Counted from the first letter of the stretch, positions 41,022-50,729 are shown. The stretch: DNA of 64,000 nt from an uncultured Candidatus Melainabacteria bacterium (GCA_934700335.1 CAKUXM010000001.1:1-64000); one strand, 5' to 3'. Translations and numbers: made by a program. Notes: generated by a model not told the origin, from the sequence alone.

Positions 41022-41280
41022 TTTTAATATTCCTTTCAATTATATTTTTATTTTAACATAATAAAATTATTTTTTATTAATCATAAATCTATAAAAAATT
41101 TTTTCAATTAATAAAATAGGTATAAATTTATAAAACATCAATAATAAAAATAACTTTGTAAAAGAAATATTGTTAAGAATTTTGTCTTTTGTAGACAGGT
41201 ATGATAAAATGTATATTAATACTTGGGAAGTTAGGAAAACCAACAACAAATCGAAAAAGGATATAGGGGCGCAAAAAGCC

Positions 41281-42228
41281 ATGATAAGTGGGTTTAGCAA
41301 CGATAAAGTTAACGTTAACATAAGATATGTTAACATGCCAACAGCCATGACTGATAGATTTGAAATCAGCCATGACACTCTTAATGTGTTCAAAATTCGA
41401 TTTAACAATATATTTAAAAATGAAAAAGCAATGTACGCTACAATTGCAGTATTAATAAGCTTATTCTCACTATTAGCCGGATATACTATATATTATATTT
41501 ACGATTTGTATCAATTAGACTCACACCCAATCAGTATTAAAGATGAATTTGTAGCCGATACAGGAATTGGCACTAGCAACGTATCCGATTTAGATGTCTT
41601 ATTAAGCGCCCAATATGGAGCAAATAATGTGGGCGGAGTTCCTGCACCAATCAACTCTTCTGGAGGTTATGGACAAACACCTCCAACCGGCGACGGAGGT
41701 GTTTCTGGTGTAGCTTTCCCAAGAAAAGGCAGAAAGATTATTGAAGTTACAGATGACATAGACAATTCCGATATTGCTATTGCGACAGCCGAAAAGAAAG
41801 TTTCTTTCTCTATATATAATAAAGAAAGAACAAATCCATTTGTACCTTACACTAATGCATTAGGCGCAACTAGAAAAGTAAGTTATCCGGAACCCGTTCC
41901 ACAAGTTCCAACAGACTCTGATGCTCAAAAAGTTTTAACAACAACAATTTCAGGTATCTTGTATGATCACTATAGCCCTTCTGCTATCTTGAATATACAA
42001 GGTTCTGATTACCTTGTAAAAAAAGGTGATATTATCAATAGATTTAAAATATTAGACATAACACACTCAACTGTTACTGTAAAACTTGGTTCAAATGTTT
42101 ACAGCGCAGGTGTTGGGGAACAAATTAACGGTAAATTAGAATACAATACAATTTCTAATTTAGGTAACAAGTTTGGCGGTTCTTCTGGAATCGACAGAAT
42201 GATATACAATTCTAATCAAAGATTATAG
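41281..42228 (+). CDS. PilP/GspC-like inner-membrane protein of the pilus/secretion system
   Basis: One membrane helix (AMYATIAVLISLFSLLAGYT) is followed by a Gly/Pro-rich linker and a C-terminal beta domain ISGILYDHYSPSAILNIQGSDYLVKKGDIINRFKILDI...VTVKLGSNVYSAGVGEQI. That is the homology-region pattern of GspC/PilP proteins that contact the secretin. It directly precedes the secretin, ATPase and platform genes. The start is uncertain: an open frame extends to 41170, but early codons look non-coding and a promoter-like TTGTCT-N17-TAAAAT lies at 41181-41209. ATGs at 41281, 41335 and 41347 are candidates, none with a strong ribosome-binding site. Confidence 0.75.
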   Translation: MISGFSNDKVNVNIRYVNMPTAMTDRFEISHDTLNVFKIRFNNIFKNEKAMYATIAVLISLFSLLAGYTIYYIYDLYQLDSHPISIKDEFVADTGIGTSNVSDLDVLLSAQYGANNVGGVPAPINSSGGYGQTPPTGDGGVSGVAFPRKGRKIIEVTDDIDNSDIAIATAEKKVSFSIYNKERTNPFVPYTNALGATRKVSYPEPVPQVPTDSDAQKVLTTTISGILYDHYSPSAILNIQGSDYLVKKGDIINRFKILDITHSTVTVKLGSNVYSAGVGEQINGKLEYNTISNLGNKFGGSSGIDRMIYNSNQRL

Positions 42229-42239
42229 GACAATAAAAA

Positions 42240-44024
42240 ATGATAAGATTAAAGGTTAAAAATATAATAATATTTTCAATATTAACAATTCTCTTTGGGG
42301 TAGGGATTTCAGCCCTTGCGGTAACACAAAAACCTGTCCTTAGAGATACTAAACCAACTCAAATGAAATTGGAAGGAGATATTCAATTCACTCGTACTAA
42401 TCCTAAAATAACATTGAGTTTGAGAGATTCAGATGTGCAACAAGTACTTAGAATGTTTGCAGACAAAGCCGGTTTGAATATCATGTTTCATAACTCGGTT
42501 CCAAAAGACAAAAAAATCACTTTGGATTTAGTTAACGTACCTTTAAATGATGCGTTCAAAATGGTACTACAAGTTTCTGAATTAACATATTATATTGAAA
42601 ATAAAACAATGATTGTAGCAAATGCGAAAGAGGCAAAAGATTTAACATATTCAAGACACACAATGACATCTTTGCCGGTAAAACACTTAGACGCTGCGTT
42701 AATTGCAAACTTTTTGAATAAAAATATTTTTAACCAAAACTTACCAGGACTTTCAACTGGAGATATAGTAACAACAAACCCTCTTGATAACGAGTTATTA
42801 ATCTTCGGAACAAAAAACGACGTATTAATGGCACAAAAGATTCTGGATAAATTCGATAAAAAACCAAAATCAACAACATTTGTATTAAACCACACAACAC
42901 CAAAAGAAATGGCAGATTTAATTTGTAAAATTTTGGTACCAACAACATTTGGTTCAAAAAGCGGTGGAACAGGTGGTGCTAGTGATATATTCAACGGAAA
43001 AATGACAGGTGGAGCTGGAGGGATAAGTGGAGGTTCTGACGGAGGTTCTTCTGCTATCAAACTTGGTGAAGGTTTTGTAGCTTGTGAAATTAAAAATGAT
43101 GTTAAAGCTGGGAACTTTTCATCATTCCCAACTCAATCATTAACTGTTTCTTATTATCCACAAATCGGTACTATCAACGTTATTGGTGGTAACGATAACC
43201 AAATTGAGACAATTAGAGAATTCGTAGAAGAACACGATAAAAAACAATTAATGGCATATCTTGAAATTGCCATTGTTGAATCAAGTGAAAACGGTTCTAA
43301 ACAACTTACTAATCAATGGTATTTAGAGCATGGAAAATATAAAGTAGCTTTAAATGGAGGTTTGGCTACAACAATTTTCTTTAGAGGTGGAGACCTTATG
43401 CCAAACCCAACTAGTACAACAATATCTTGGGCTATAAACTACTTATTAACAAATGCAAAAGGTAAATTGTTATCAAACCCACGTATCTTAGTTACAAACG
43501 GTCAAACTTCTACAATTGACTTAACAGAAGACTACATCAAAAAAGTTACAACAGATTCTGCAACAAACTCAACAACAACTGGATCTTATAAATTATCTAA
43601 AAATTACGAAATTGGTGATGATAAAGGTTTGAAATTCACAATTACACCTCAAATCAGCCCAGAGGGTTATGTTACATTTAACATCAATCCAACATATACA
43701 GTTGTTGCTGGTCAATTAGGTGAAGGTGATGATGTAGAAGCAACATTACTTGCAAGAAGAAATCTTGATTTGAAAAATATCCGTGTAAAAGACGGTGATA
43801 CATTAATCTTAGGTGGTCTTGTTAATGAACAAGAAACAAAAGGCATTTCTAAAATTCCGGTACTTGGTGATATTCCTGTAATTGGATTTTTATTTAGATC
43901 TTCAAATCTTTCAAGAAGTAAATCTGAATTTATCGTAATGGTAACACCAAGAATTATCTTCGACGAAGAAGATATTGAAACATACAAAAAAATTCCAAAA
44001 ACTAAAAGAAGTAGTGAACTATAA
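42240..44024 (+). CDS. Outer-membrane secretin, PilQ/GspD family
   Basis: This 594-residue protein has a signal peptide (about 1-30), an STN/N0 domain (about 55-125: ITLSLRDSDVQQVLRMFADKAGLNIMFH), N1-type domains with a Gly-rich insert (about 240-280), and a C-terminal secretin domain with LLSNPRILVTNGQTSTIDL, LKFTITPQISPEGYVTFNINPTY and IRVKDGDTLILGGLVNEQETKGISKIPVLGDIPVIGFLFRSS. It forms the outer-membrane gate for pilus or type II export. It starts 11 bases after the PilP-like gene and overlaps the ATPase gene by one base. Confidence 0.95.
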   Translation: MIRLKVKNIIIFSILTILFGVGISALAVTQKPVLRDTKPTQMKLEGDIQFTRTNPKITLSLRDSDVQQVLRMFADKAGLNIMFHNSVPKDKKITLDLVNVPLNDAFKMVLQVSELTYYIENKTMIVANAKEAKDLTYSRHTMTSLPVKHLDAALIANFLNKNIFNQNLPGLSTGDIVTTNPLDNELLIFGTKNDVLMAQKILDKFDKKPKSTTFVLNHTTPKEMADLICKILVPTTFGSKSGGTGGASDIFNGKMTGGAGGISGGSDGGSSAIKLGEGFVACEIKNDVKAGNFSSFPTQSLTVSYYPQIGTINVIGGNDNQIETIREFVEEHDKKQLMAYLEIAIVESSENGSKQLTNQWYLEHGKYKVALNGGLATTIFFRGGDLMPNPTSTTISWAINYLLTNAKGKLLSNPRILVTNGQTSTIDLTEDYIKKVTTDSATNSTTTGSYKLSKNYEIGDDKGLKFTITPQISPEGYVTFNINPTYTVVAGQLGEGDDVEATLLARRNLDLKNIRVKDGDTLILGGLVNEQETKGISKIPVLGDIPVIGFLFRSSNLSRSKSEFIVMVTPRIIFDEEDIETYKKIPKTKRSSEL

Positions 44025-46114
44025 TGGACGAGAAAATACAAAAATTAAAAGCTAATATAAATAAGGCTGTAGTATCAAAATTTGATATTTCAAAGCTAAA
44101 AGAGTTGCAATTTTTGCCAATCAACACAAAAAATACAACTTTATTTGCGGTGGGCAATCAACATACACACAAGCAAGAGGCTAGCGAATTAGTTAAAACC
44201 GTTTGTGGTTGCGAAACTCAATTTATATTTTTACCAAACGAAGCTTTTGATGAACTTTTTTCTTGCATAGCCGAAGAACACAAACCTGAACCACAAGTTA
44301 TTGATGAAGAGGAAAAAGTTAAAGAGGTTAACGCTCAACAACAAACAGCAAGTACTAATCCTTCAAAACAAACTCCTAAAACTTTTTCGGAAATGAACAA
44401 AATGGTTGGGGATTTGTTCTACCACGCAGGAGAAATCACTGAAGTTCAACTAGCAGAAGCTACTGAAGATTCTAAAAAGAAAATGGAGCCTATCGGTACA
44501 ACTCTTTATAGAATGGGCTATATTTCTTTACCTCGTTTGAAAACAGCTCTTGCAGAAGTTTTTGAACAAGAAGTTGTTACAGCGGAAATGTTTAAAGACT
44601 TGGATAAAAATATTAAACTATTACCAGAAGATTTTATCAGAGAAAATAAAATCTTACCAATGTTTTCTGACGGAAAAATATTGAAAATCGGTTTAGTAGA
44701 ACCTTATAACACAAGTTCACTAAAAGAAATTGTATACATTACAGGTCAAAATCCTAAGCCATATATCATTACGTCTTTTGAATTCGAACAAACAATTGAT
44801 AAATATTTTTCAAAAGAAAAGAAACAATCAGAAAACATCTTACGTAAATTGGAAGCAGAAGCGAGCCAGTTAAGCGTTGAAGATTCTCTATGGGAACAAA
44901 TTGATAAAGAATTACAAGAAAATTCTAGTACTGTAGCTGAATTTGTAACAAAAATTTTAACAGATGCAATTGATTTAAAAGCATCAGATATTCACATTGA
45001 GCCACGATTGAAAAACCACGTTGTAAGATACAGAATTGATGGTATTTTAAGACACGCTCTTGATTTGCCTGCAAAAATTGAACAACCAGTACTTACACGT
45101 TTCAAAGTTCTATCAAGAATGAACATCGCTGAGCACAGAAGACCTCAAGATGGTACTTTTACTATTTCGTACAAAGATAAAGAATACGACTTCCGTATCA
45201 ACTCTTTGCCAGTATCTAACAAGGAAAAAATGGTAATCCGTGTACTTGCTCCGGCAGTTACATTAAATTCTTCTGAAAAAGAAATCAAGTTACTTGGTGC
45301 AAGCCAAAAAGACCTACAAAAGATAAAAAAACTTATCTCATGCCCGAACGGAATTATTCTAACATCAGGTCCAACAGGTTCTGGTAAAACTACAACTTTA
45401 TATTCAATCTTAAAGAATTTGAATACAGAAGCTGTAAATATTACCACAATTGAAGACCCGATAGAAATTAAACTTGAAGGTGTAAACCAATCTCAGGTTA
45501 ACGTAAAAGCAGGTATTACATTTGCATCTTGTATGAGAGCAATTTTAAGACAAGACCCAGATATCATACTTGTAGGTGAAATCAGAGACTACGAAACACT
45601 TGAAGTTGCGATTTCTGCCGCACTTACTGGGCACTTAGTATTAAGTACAGTCCATACAAATTCTGCAGCATCAACACTTACTCGTTTAATAGAAATGGGT
45701 GCAAAAGATTATCTTGTATCTTCGACATTAATGGGTGTAATCTCTCAACGATTAGTAAGACACCTTTGCGCAGATTGCAAAGAAGAATACTACCCAACAC
45801 ACGATGAAGCAGCTCAAATATTCAATGATGAAGAAGATATTCAAAAATTAATGGCGACAAAATTGTACAAAGCTAAAGGTTGTGGTCAATGTGATATGAC
45901 AGGTTATAAAGGTCGTATGGGAGTTTATGAAATTCTTCCAATCTCTAAAGAAATTAGAAAACTAATTTCTCAAGGCGCACACGATATTGAAATTGAAGAT
46001 GCAGCTATCGCTACAGGTATGAAAACATTAAGTCAATCTTGCTTAAATCACATACTAAATGGTGAAACTACAATATCAGAATACGTAAGAGTTCTAGGTT
46101 TAGTTAACGAATAG
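44024..46114 (+). CDS. Pilus/type II secretion assembly ATPase, PilB/GspE family
   Basis: This 696-residue protein has an N-terminal extension, an MshEN/T2SSE-N domain (about 120-265), and the ATPase core: Walker A GPTGSGKT (449-456), Asp-box, Walker B DPDIILVGEIRDYETLEVA and His-box TGHLVLSTVHTNSA. A tetra-Cys zinc module follows (CADC...CGQC, about 587-630). It hydrolyses ATP in a cytoplasmic hexamer to drive subunit polymerisation. All catalytic motifs are intact, unlike the paralogue at 55766. It sits between the secretin and the platform gene. Confidence 0.96.
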   Translation: MDEKIQKLKANINKAVVSKFDISKLKELQFLPINTKNTTLFAVGNQHTHKQEASELVKTVCGCETQFIFLPNEAFDELFSCIAEEHKPEPQVIDEEEKVKEVNAQQQTASTNPSKQTPKTFSEMNKMVGDLFYHAGEITEVQLAEATEDSKKKMEPIGTTLYRMGYISLPRLKTALAEVFEQEVVTAEMFKDLDKNIKLLPEDFIRENKILPMFSDGKILKIGLVEPYNTSSLKEIVYITGQNPKPYIITSFEFEQTIDKYFSKEKKQSENILRKLEAEASQLSVEDSLWEQIDKELQENSSTVAEFVTKILTDAIDLKASDIHIEPRLKNHVVRYRIDGILRHALDLPAKIEQPVLTRFKVLSRMNIAEHRRPQDGTFTISYKDKEYDFRINSLPVSNKEKMVIRVLAPAVTLNSSEKEIKLLGASQKDLQKIKKLISCPNGIILTSGPTGSGKTTTLYSILKNLNTEAVNITTIEDPIEIKLEGVNQSQVNVKAGITFASCMRAILRQDPDIILVGEIRDYETLEVAISAALTGHLVLSTVHTNSAASTLTRLIEMGAKDYLVSSTLMGVISQRLVRHLCADCKEEYYPTHDEAAQIFNDEEDIQKLMATKLYKAKGCGQCDMTGYKGRMGVYEILPISKEIRKLISQGAHDIEIEDAAIATGMKTLSQSCLNHILNGETTISEYVRVLGLVNE

Positions 46115-46124
46115 GATTTAGCAA

Positions 46125-47333
46125 ATGCCAATATATAGCTACACAGCATTAAAAAATAAAGATGTAATAAAAGGAACTCTTGAAGCCAACAATCATAAAG
46201 AGGCAAGAGACCTTATCCGTAAGATGGGATATATTCCTACAAAGATTATGGAAACAGGCAAGGGCGGAGAATCCGAAAAAAAAGTTGATTATAAAAAAAT
46301 CAATAAATTAAAACTTAGTGAAAGAGTAGAATTCACATCGACATTTCAAATCCTTGTTCAATCAGGTATTCCAGTAATTGAAGCTTTAATGTTTATCGAA
46401 AACGATGCCTCAAATAAAAAATTGAAATCGGTTGCCCAAGAACTTAGACGACAAATTATGTCAGGTTCAACATTTGCTGATACAGTTGCCAGATATCCTG
46501 AAGTTTTTGGACAAATTTATATCGGTCTTGTAAGAGCCGGTGAAGATGCCGGTGAACTTGAAAAAACAATGGAACGTCTACTTGAACTTTTAAAAAAAGA
46601 AGAAAACATCAGAGGTAGAGTAGTCGGAGCATTGATGTATCCGGTATTCGTAATCCTTTTGGCAATGGTTGTAACAACTGTTATGTTAGTATTCGTATTC
46701 CCTGCATTCGCAGAAATGTTTGAAACTATGGATAAAGAATTGCCTTGGATTACTAGAACATTAATGGATATGGGCGTATTCTTGAAAACTTATTGGCCAG
46801 CAATTCCGGCTATCTTTGGTACAGTAATTTTTGGAAGTATGTTCTTACTAAGATGGACACCTTCCAGAAGACTTATTGATAAATATTCACTAAAAATACC
46901 TTTGATTAATCAATTAATACAATTTTCAAATTTTTCAAACTTCGTATCCGTAATGCAAGTTGCATATGATGCCGGTATTCCTGTAGTTGACTGCTTATAC
47001 CTATCAAATATTACATTAACAAATTCAGCATTAAAAGATAAAATCAGTTTGGCAACTGCTGACGTACAACAAGGTAAACACTTATCTGTTGCATTGAGAG
47101 CAACAAAAGCTATCCCTAATATGATTTTGTTTATGATAGCGACAGGTGAACAATCAGGTCGTTTAGGTGAAATGATGTTGCAAGCAACTGTATTTATTGA
47201 TAAAACGTTAGACAAGATTATTGATACAATGACAAAAGCAATTGAGCCGATTATGCTTATTGTAATCGGTGGTATCGTATTAGTTCTAGCTTTAGCATTG
47301 TACTTACCACTATTCCAATCTTACGAAATCTAA
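46125..47333 (+). CDS. Inner-membrane platform protein, PilC/GspF family
   Basis: This 402-residue protein has two GspF cytoplasmic domains (about 65-190 and 270-390) and three membrane helices (about 167-195, 220-240, 370-395). Conserved text includes FQILVQSGIPVIEALMFIE, AGEDAGELEKTMERLLELLKKEE and the repeat IATGEQSGRLGEMMLQ. It transmits ATPase motion to the growing pilin fibre. It begins 10 bases after the ATPase gene. Confidence 0.96.
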   Translation: MPIYSYTALKNKDVIKGTLEANNHKEARDLIRKMGYIPTKIMETGKGGESEKKVDYKKINKLKLSERVEFTSTFQILVQSGIPVIEALMFIENDASNKKLKSVAQELRRQIMSGSTFADTVARYPEVFGQIYIGLVRAGEDAGELEKTMERLLELLKKEENIRGRVVGALMYPVFVILLAMVVTTVMLVFVFPAFAEMFETMDKELPWITRTLMDMGVFLKTYWPAIPAIFGTVIFGSMFLLRWTPSRRLIDKYSLKIPLINQLIQFSNFSNFVSVMQVAYDAGIPVVDCLYLSNITLTNSALKDKISLATADVQQGKHLSVALRATKAIPNMILFMIATGEQSGRLGEMMLQATVFIDKTLDKIIDTMTKAIEPIMLIVIGGIVLVLALALYLPLFQSYEI

Positions 47334-47366
47334 GATATAATGAAAAAATAATGAAAGGATTTATAA

Positions 47367-47666
47367 ATGACAGGACAATTATCTGCAAATGACTTCAACT
47401 CAGGAGTTTGGTCAGAAAGAGTTTTAGTAATAACTCAAGATTATGAAATTAGAGGTTCAGTTTTTATGCCAAAAACAGGTAAAAGAAATCGTGTACTAAG
47501 CGATATTCTTAATGGTGTAAAAAAGTTCGTTGCAATTAAAAACTGCGAGTTGAGAAATAGATTAATTCCTAACAAACCCGCAGAATTTCATGATTTTATT
47601 CAATTAAATCTAAGATCAATAGTTATTTTACGTCCATTGAAAGAAAGCGATTCAAACCCTCAATAG
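47367..47666 (+). CDS. Small conserved protein, possibly DUF6812-like
   Basis: This 99-residue protein is strand-rich (SERVLVITQDYEIRGSVFMP...RVLSDILNGVKKFVAIKNCEL), ending RSIVILRPLKESD. The order of a strand pair, a turn, 'LSDxLN' and 'FVAIxNxEL' is what I recall for DUF6812, a family of unknown function. GAAAGGATTTATAA precedes the ATG. It follows the platform gene by 33 bases and may belong to the secretion cluster. Its 3' end overlaps the convergent aroQ gene by 44 bases. Confidence 0.65.
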   Translation: MTGQLSANDFNSGVWSERVLVITQDYEIRGSVFMPKTGKRNRVLSDILNGVKKFVAIKNCELRNRLIPNKPAEFHDFIQLNLRSIVILRPLKESDSNPQ

Positions 47667-48060
47667 CAAGGATATAACTATTCATACCGAAGCCACAAAT
47701 TTGACCTAAACACACAGGTGCAATCATTGATTTGTGTCTAAATTCTTCACGAGAATGAACGTTAGAAATATGAACTTCTACAACAGGAGTCTTAACGCTT
47801 GCAATTGCATCTCGTAGAGCAATGCTCGTGTGCGTGTAAGCACCAGCATTAAAGACAATACCGTCAACATCTGCTTGTTGAATTTTGTCTATTAAATCAC
47901 CCTCATGGTTTGATTGATAAAATTCAACTGATACATCAATTTTATTACAATAATTCTCCACCAAATCTTGTACATCATTTAGAGTATTTTTTCCGTAAAT
48001 TTCAGGTTCTCTTTTACCTAACATATTTAAGTTTGGACCATTTAAAACAAGTAATTTCAT
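47623..48060 (-). CDS. aroQ: 3-dehydroquinate dehydratase, type II
   Basis: This 145-residue dodecameric type II dehydroquinase has LVLNGPNLNMLGKREPEIYG (with the lid Arg and catalytic Tyr), FNAGAYTHTSIALRDAI, and EVHISNVHSREEFRHKSMIAPVCLGQICGFG with the catalytic His and Asn. It converts 3-dehydroquinate to 3-dehydroshikimate in the shikimate pathway. aroA lies 4.7 kb away. CGGAGAAATGT precedes the ATG. Confidence 0.96.
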   Translation of the reverse strand: MKLLVLNGPNLNMLGKREPEIYGKNTLNDVQDLVENYCNKIDVSVEFYQSNHEGDLIDKIQQADVDGIVFNAGAYTHTSIALRDAIASVKTPVVEVHISNVHSREEFRHKSMIAPVCLGQICGFGMNSYILAIEGLNRFLSMDVK

Positions 48061-48200
48061 ACATTTCTCCGATTTTTATTTACAGAAAAAATTTATCACA
48101 AATAAAATAAAAATAAAAATAAAAAATATAATACCTATAAAAATTTTAAGAGCTATGTTAAGATATATTACACGAATGTATTAAAATTTAAGAGGTAGAT

Positions 48201-48545
48201 ATGGAAAATAGACGTTGGTATGATAAAGATCCAATTTTAAGAGAAGCGTTAGACCTTTTAAAATTATCACCAGCAAAAACAAAAGATGAAGCAGCAGAGT
48301 TTATTTTACAATTACAAAACCAAGTTGCATCAGAAGTACTTGAGCACGTTTATGATATGATGGAGAAGTATCAAGGCAAAGGAAATCGTTGGTACGATTC
48401 TGACCCTGTTATTATGAAAGCAATAGAATTATTAAGATTAGCTCCTGCTAAAACTCAAAGAGAAGCTGCATTAAAAATTTTATTAGCAATTGAAGAAAAT
48501 GATTTTTCAAAATTTAAACTACAACTAAAAAAAGACGCAGAATAA
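48201..48545 (+). CDS. Small protein made of two tandem RWYD-x-DP repeats
   Basis: This 114-residue helical protein consists of an internal duplication. Residues about 5-36 (RWYDKDPILREALDLLKLSP, then AKTKDEAAEFIL) and about 62-93 (RWYDSDPVIMKAIELLRLAP, then AKTQREAALKIL) align without gaps at over half of positions. No known domain is recognised. AGAGGTAGAT precedes the ATG. Its stop TAA overlaps the ATG of folE2, so it is translated with it and may regulate or assist the pterin enzyme, but nothing direct shows this. Confidence 0.75.
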   Translation: MENRRWYDKDPILREALDLLKLSPAKTKDEAAEFILQLQNQVASEVLEHVYDMMEKYQGKGNRWYDSDPVIMKAIELLRLAPAKTQREAALKILLAIEENDFSKFKLQLKKDAE

Positions 48546-49324
48546 TGAAAGACGTACAAAATTCAACAGATAAAAGAGGTATCGATATTCAAAAAGTAGG
48601 TGTTAAAGATGTCGAATTACCATTGATAATACAACGCAAAAATGACACAGACAGTGTGGTTTGGGCAAAAGCAACTGCAAGTGTTTCTTTACCAAAAGAC
48701 TACAAAGGCACTCACATGTCCCGTTTCATAGAAGTTTTAACAGAATGGCGCAATAAAAATATGCTTGGCGTTGATATAAAAGGGTGCTTAAAAGAAATCG
48801 TTGAAAAACTTGATGCTAAAAGCGGAGAGCTTGTTTTTGAGTTCAAATATTTCATCGACAAACTATCGCCTGTATCAAAATTGGTTTCTCCTATGTGCTA
48901 TGATTGCTCATTTACAGGAACTTATTATGATAATGAATACAAATTTTATTTAGGCGTAAAAGTACCTGTAACAACATTGTGCCCTTGCTCAAAAGAAATT
49001 TCTGATAATGGTGCACATAACCAAAGAAGCATTGTTTCTTTAAAAATCAGTTATGATGAAAACGCACATATTTGGATAGAAGATTTGGTTAAAGACATTG
49101 AAACATGTGCCTCTAGCGAGATTTATTCATTACTGAAAAGAGAAGATGAAAAGTTTGTAACAGAACAAGCTTATAACAATCCTAAATTTGTAGAAGATTT
49201 ACTAAGAGACGTTATAATAAAAGTTAAAGAAAAACCAGAAGTAAGAAGTTTTGAACTCTCTTGCGAGTCGTTTGAAAGTATTCATAATCACTCTGCTTGG
49301 GCATACCAAAAAGAAGATTTATAA
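48545..49324 (+). CDS. folE2: GTP cyclohydrolase FolE2 (type IB)
   Basis: This 259-residue T-fold enzyme of the GCYH-IB family has SRFIEVL, VSPMCYDCSFTGTY, VKVPVTTLCPCSKEISDNGAHNQRS (metal-ligand Cys in CPCS) and a C-terminal ESFESIHNHSAWAY. It converts GTP to dihydroneopterin triphosphate, feeding folate and, in queuosine-making bacteria, 7-deazaguanine synthesis. Both folP and queH are in this window. FolE2 can use metals other than zinc. It overlaps the preceding repeat-protein gene by one base. Confidence 0.95.
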   Translation: MKDVQNSTDKRGIDIQKVGVKDVELPLIIQRKNDTDSVVWAKATASVSLPKDYKGTHMSRFIEVLTEWRNKNMLGVDIKGCLKEIVEKLDAKSGELVFEFKYFIDKLSPVSKLVSPMCYDCSFTGTYYDNEYKFYLGVKVPVTTLCPCSKEISDNGAHNQRSIVSLKISYDENAHIWIEDLVKDIETCASSEIYSLLKREDEKFVTEQAYNNPKFVEDLLRDVIIKVKEKPEVRSFELSCESFESIHNHSAWAYQKEDL

Positions 49325-49337
49325 TACTTAACTTTAA

Positions 49338-49366
49338 TTGATTTTATTTTATTCTTATCCTATAAT
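49338..49366 (+). promoter_or_regulatory. Promoter of the LCP gene
   Basis: TTGATT (49338-49343), a 17-base spacer and a perfect TATAAT (49361-49366) lie about 30 bases before the ATG at 49397, with AGGGATTAG in the leader. Confidence 0.75.
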
Positions 49367-49396
49367 GTACCATATACAATAGGGATTAGATTTTAC

Positions 49397-50728
49397 ATGA
49401 ATAGCAATCGTTTAAAGGAAAAAGACGAATATAGTGTATTTTTAAAGCATTTGCAAGAAGAAAAAGAAGAGACTTCTGGATTTGCGAAAATTATGCTTAT
49501 TATAATATCAATAGTATGTGGTGTAGTAATAGGATTTTTACTACTAAGTGATACGGCAATCGTTTCAAATACAAATGAAAGTGGAGAACAAACAGAAAAG
49601 TCATGGTTTGCAGAATTTTTATCAAAATTTTCATTTAAGAAAAATAACAAACAACAATTCACAATGCCATTATTCACAAGAAGACAAACAATCTTGCTTG
49701 TAGGTACAGATGCCAACCAAAATGCTGCTGACCCTTGGCTTGGAACAAGAACTGATACTATTATTTTATTAAATGTTGACCCAAAAACAAAATCAGTAAA
49801 CGCTATTTCTGTACCAAGAGATAGTAAAGTTTATATTCCACATGACCACGGCATTCAAAAAATCAATGCAGCGCACGCTATTGGTGGAATTGATTTAACT
49901 AAAGAAACATTAGAAGAAACTTTAGGTATCAAAATTAACCATTACATCATGGTAAACGATGCTGCTGTAGAAAAGGCTGTTAATGCGTTAGGTGGAGTTC
50001 CAATTTATGTAGAAAAAGAAATGCACTACCACGATTATTCTGGTAACTTACACGTAAACTTGCACAAAGGTTTGAATATTTTAGACGGTAGAAATGCGGT
50101 TGGATATTTAAGATTTAGAAAAGACGGCTTAGGTGATATCGGTAGAACTCAAAGACAACAATGGTTTTTGAGAGGTTTACTAGAAAAATTACAATCACCT
50201 CAAGCTATTCCAAAAATTCCAGAATTGATTAATACCGTTACAACATACGTAAAAACAGACTTATCATTATATGAAATATCTCAGTTGGCATCATTATCTA
50301 AAAACATTGATATGAACAAAATTGAGGTTGCAACTCTTCCTGGAGCACCTAACCAAAAAGGTTCTATCAGTTACTGGATTTTAGATCCTGAAAAGACTCA
50401 AGAAGTTATTAATAGAATGATTTATAGAGATAAAGCTTCTCTAGACAATAATCACATCATAGGCGGTATCATTTACGCCTCTAAAAAAGCTGACCAAGCA
50501 GAACAAATGAAGGCTGAAATGGAAGAATTAGGAATAACAGTTTCATGTTTCTATAGAGCAGATATTACTCACTCACAATTCATAGCTCAATCATCTTCTA
50601 TTTCAAATGAGTTCTTTAATTGGATGAAGAAAAAAGTATCTAACCTTAAAAATATACAATTCGTATACGACCCAGTTAAAAACTTCTGTCCAAAGAGTGA
50701 TTTCACAATCATTTTAGCTGGAGATTAG
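49397..50728 (+). CDS. LytR-CpsA-Psr (LCP) family cell-wall ligase
   Basis: This 443-residue protein has a short cytoplasmic N-terminus, one membrane helix (about 28-50), and an extracytoplasmic LCP domain (about 95-260) with LLVGTDANQ, LGTRTDTIILLNVDP, NAISVPRDSKVYIP and GRNAVGYLRFRKDGLGDIGRTQRQQWFL, the Arg/Asp residues that bind a polyprenyl pyrophosphate. A C-terminal LytR_C domain (about 355-440) follows. LCP enzymes transfer glycopolymers from lipid carriers to the wall. wecB upstream could supply precursors. Confidence 0.93.
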   Translation: MNSNRLKEKDEYSVFLKHLQEEKEETSGFAKIMLIIISIVCGVVIGFLLLSDTAIVSNTNESGEQTEKSWFAEFLSKFSFKKNNKQQFTMPLFTRRQTILLVGTDANQNAADPWLGTRTDTIILLNVDPKTKSVNAISVPRDSKVYIPHDHGIQKINAAHAIGGIDLTKETLEETLGIKINHYIMVNDAAVEKAVNALGGVPIYVEKEMHYHDYSGNLHVNLHKGLNILDGRNAVGYLRFRKDGLGDIGRTQRQQWFLRGLLEKLQSPQAIPKIPELINTVTTYVKTDLSLYEISQLASLSKNIDMNKIEVATLPGAPNQKGSISYWILDPEKTQEVINRMIYRDKASLDNNHIIGGIIYASKKADQAEQMKAEMEELGITVSCFYRADITHSQFIAQSSSISNEFFNWMKKKVSNLKNIQFVYDPVKNFCPKSDFTIILAGD

Positions 50729-50729
50729 T

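Noticed and set aside
42590..43060. 156-codon minus-strand frame opposite the secretin gene
   Set aside because: It is antisense to the Gly-rich insert of the secretin; its Pro-rich translation is a by-product of Gly codons.
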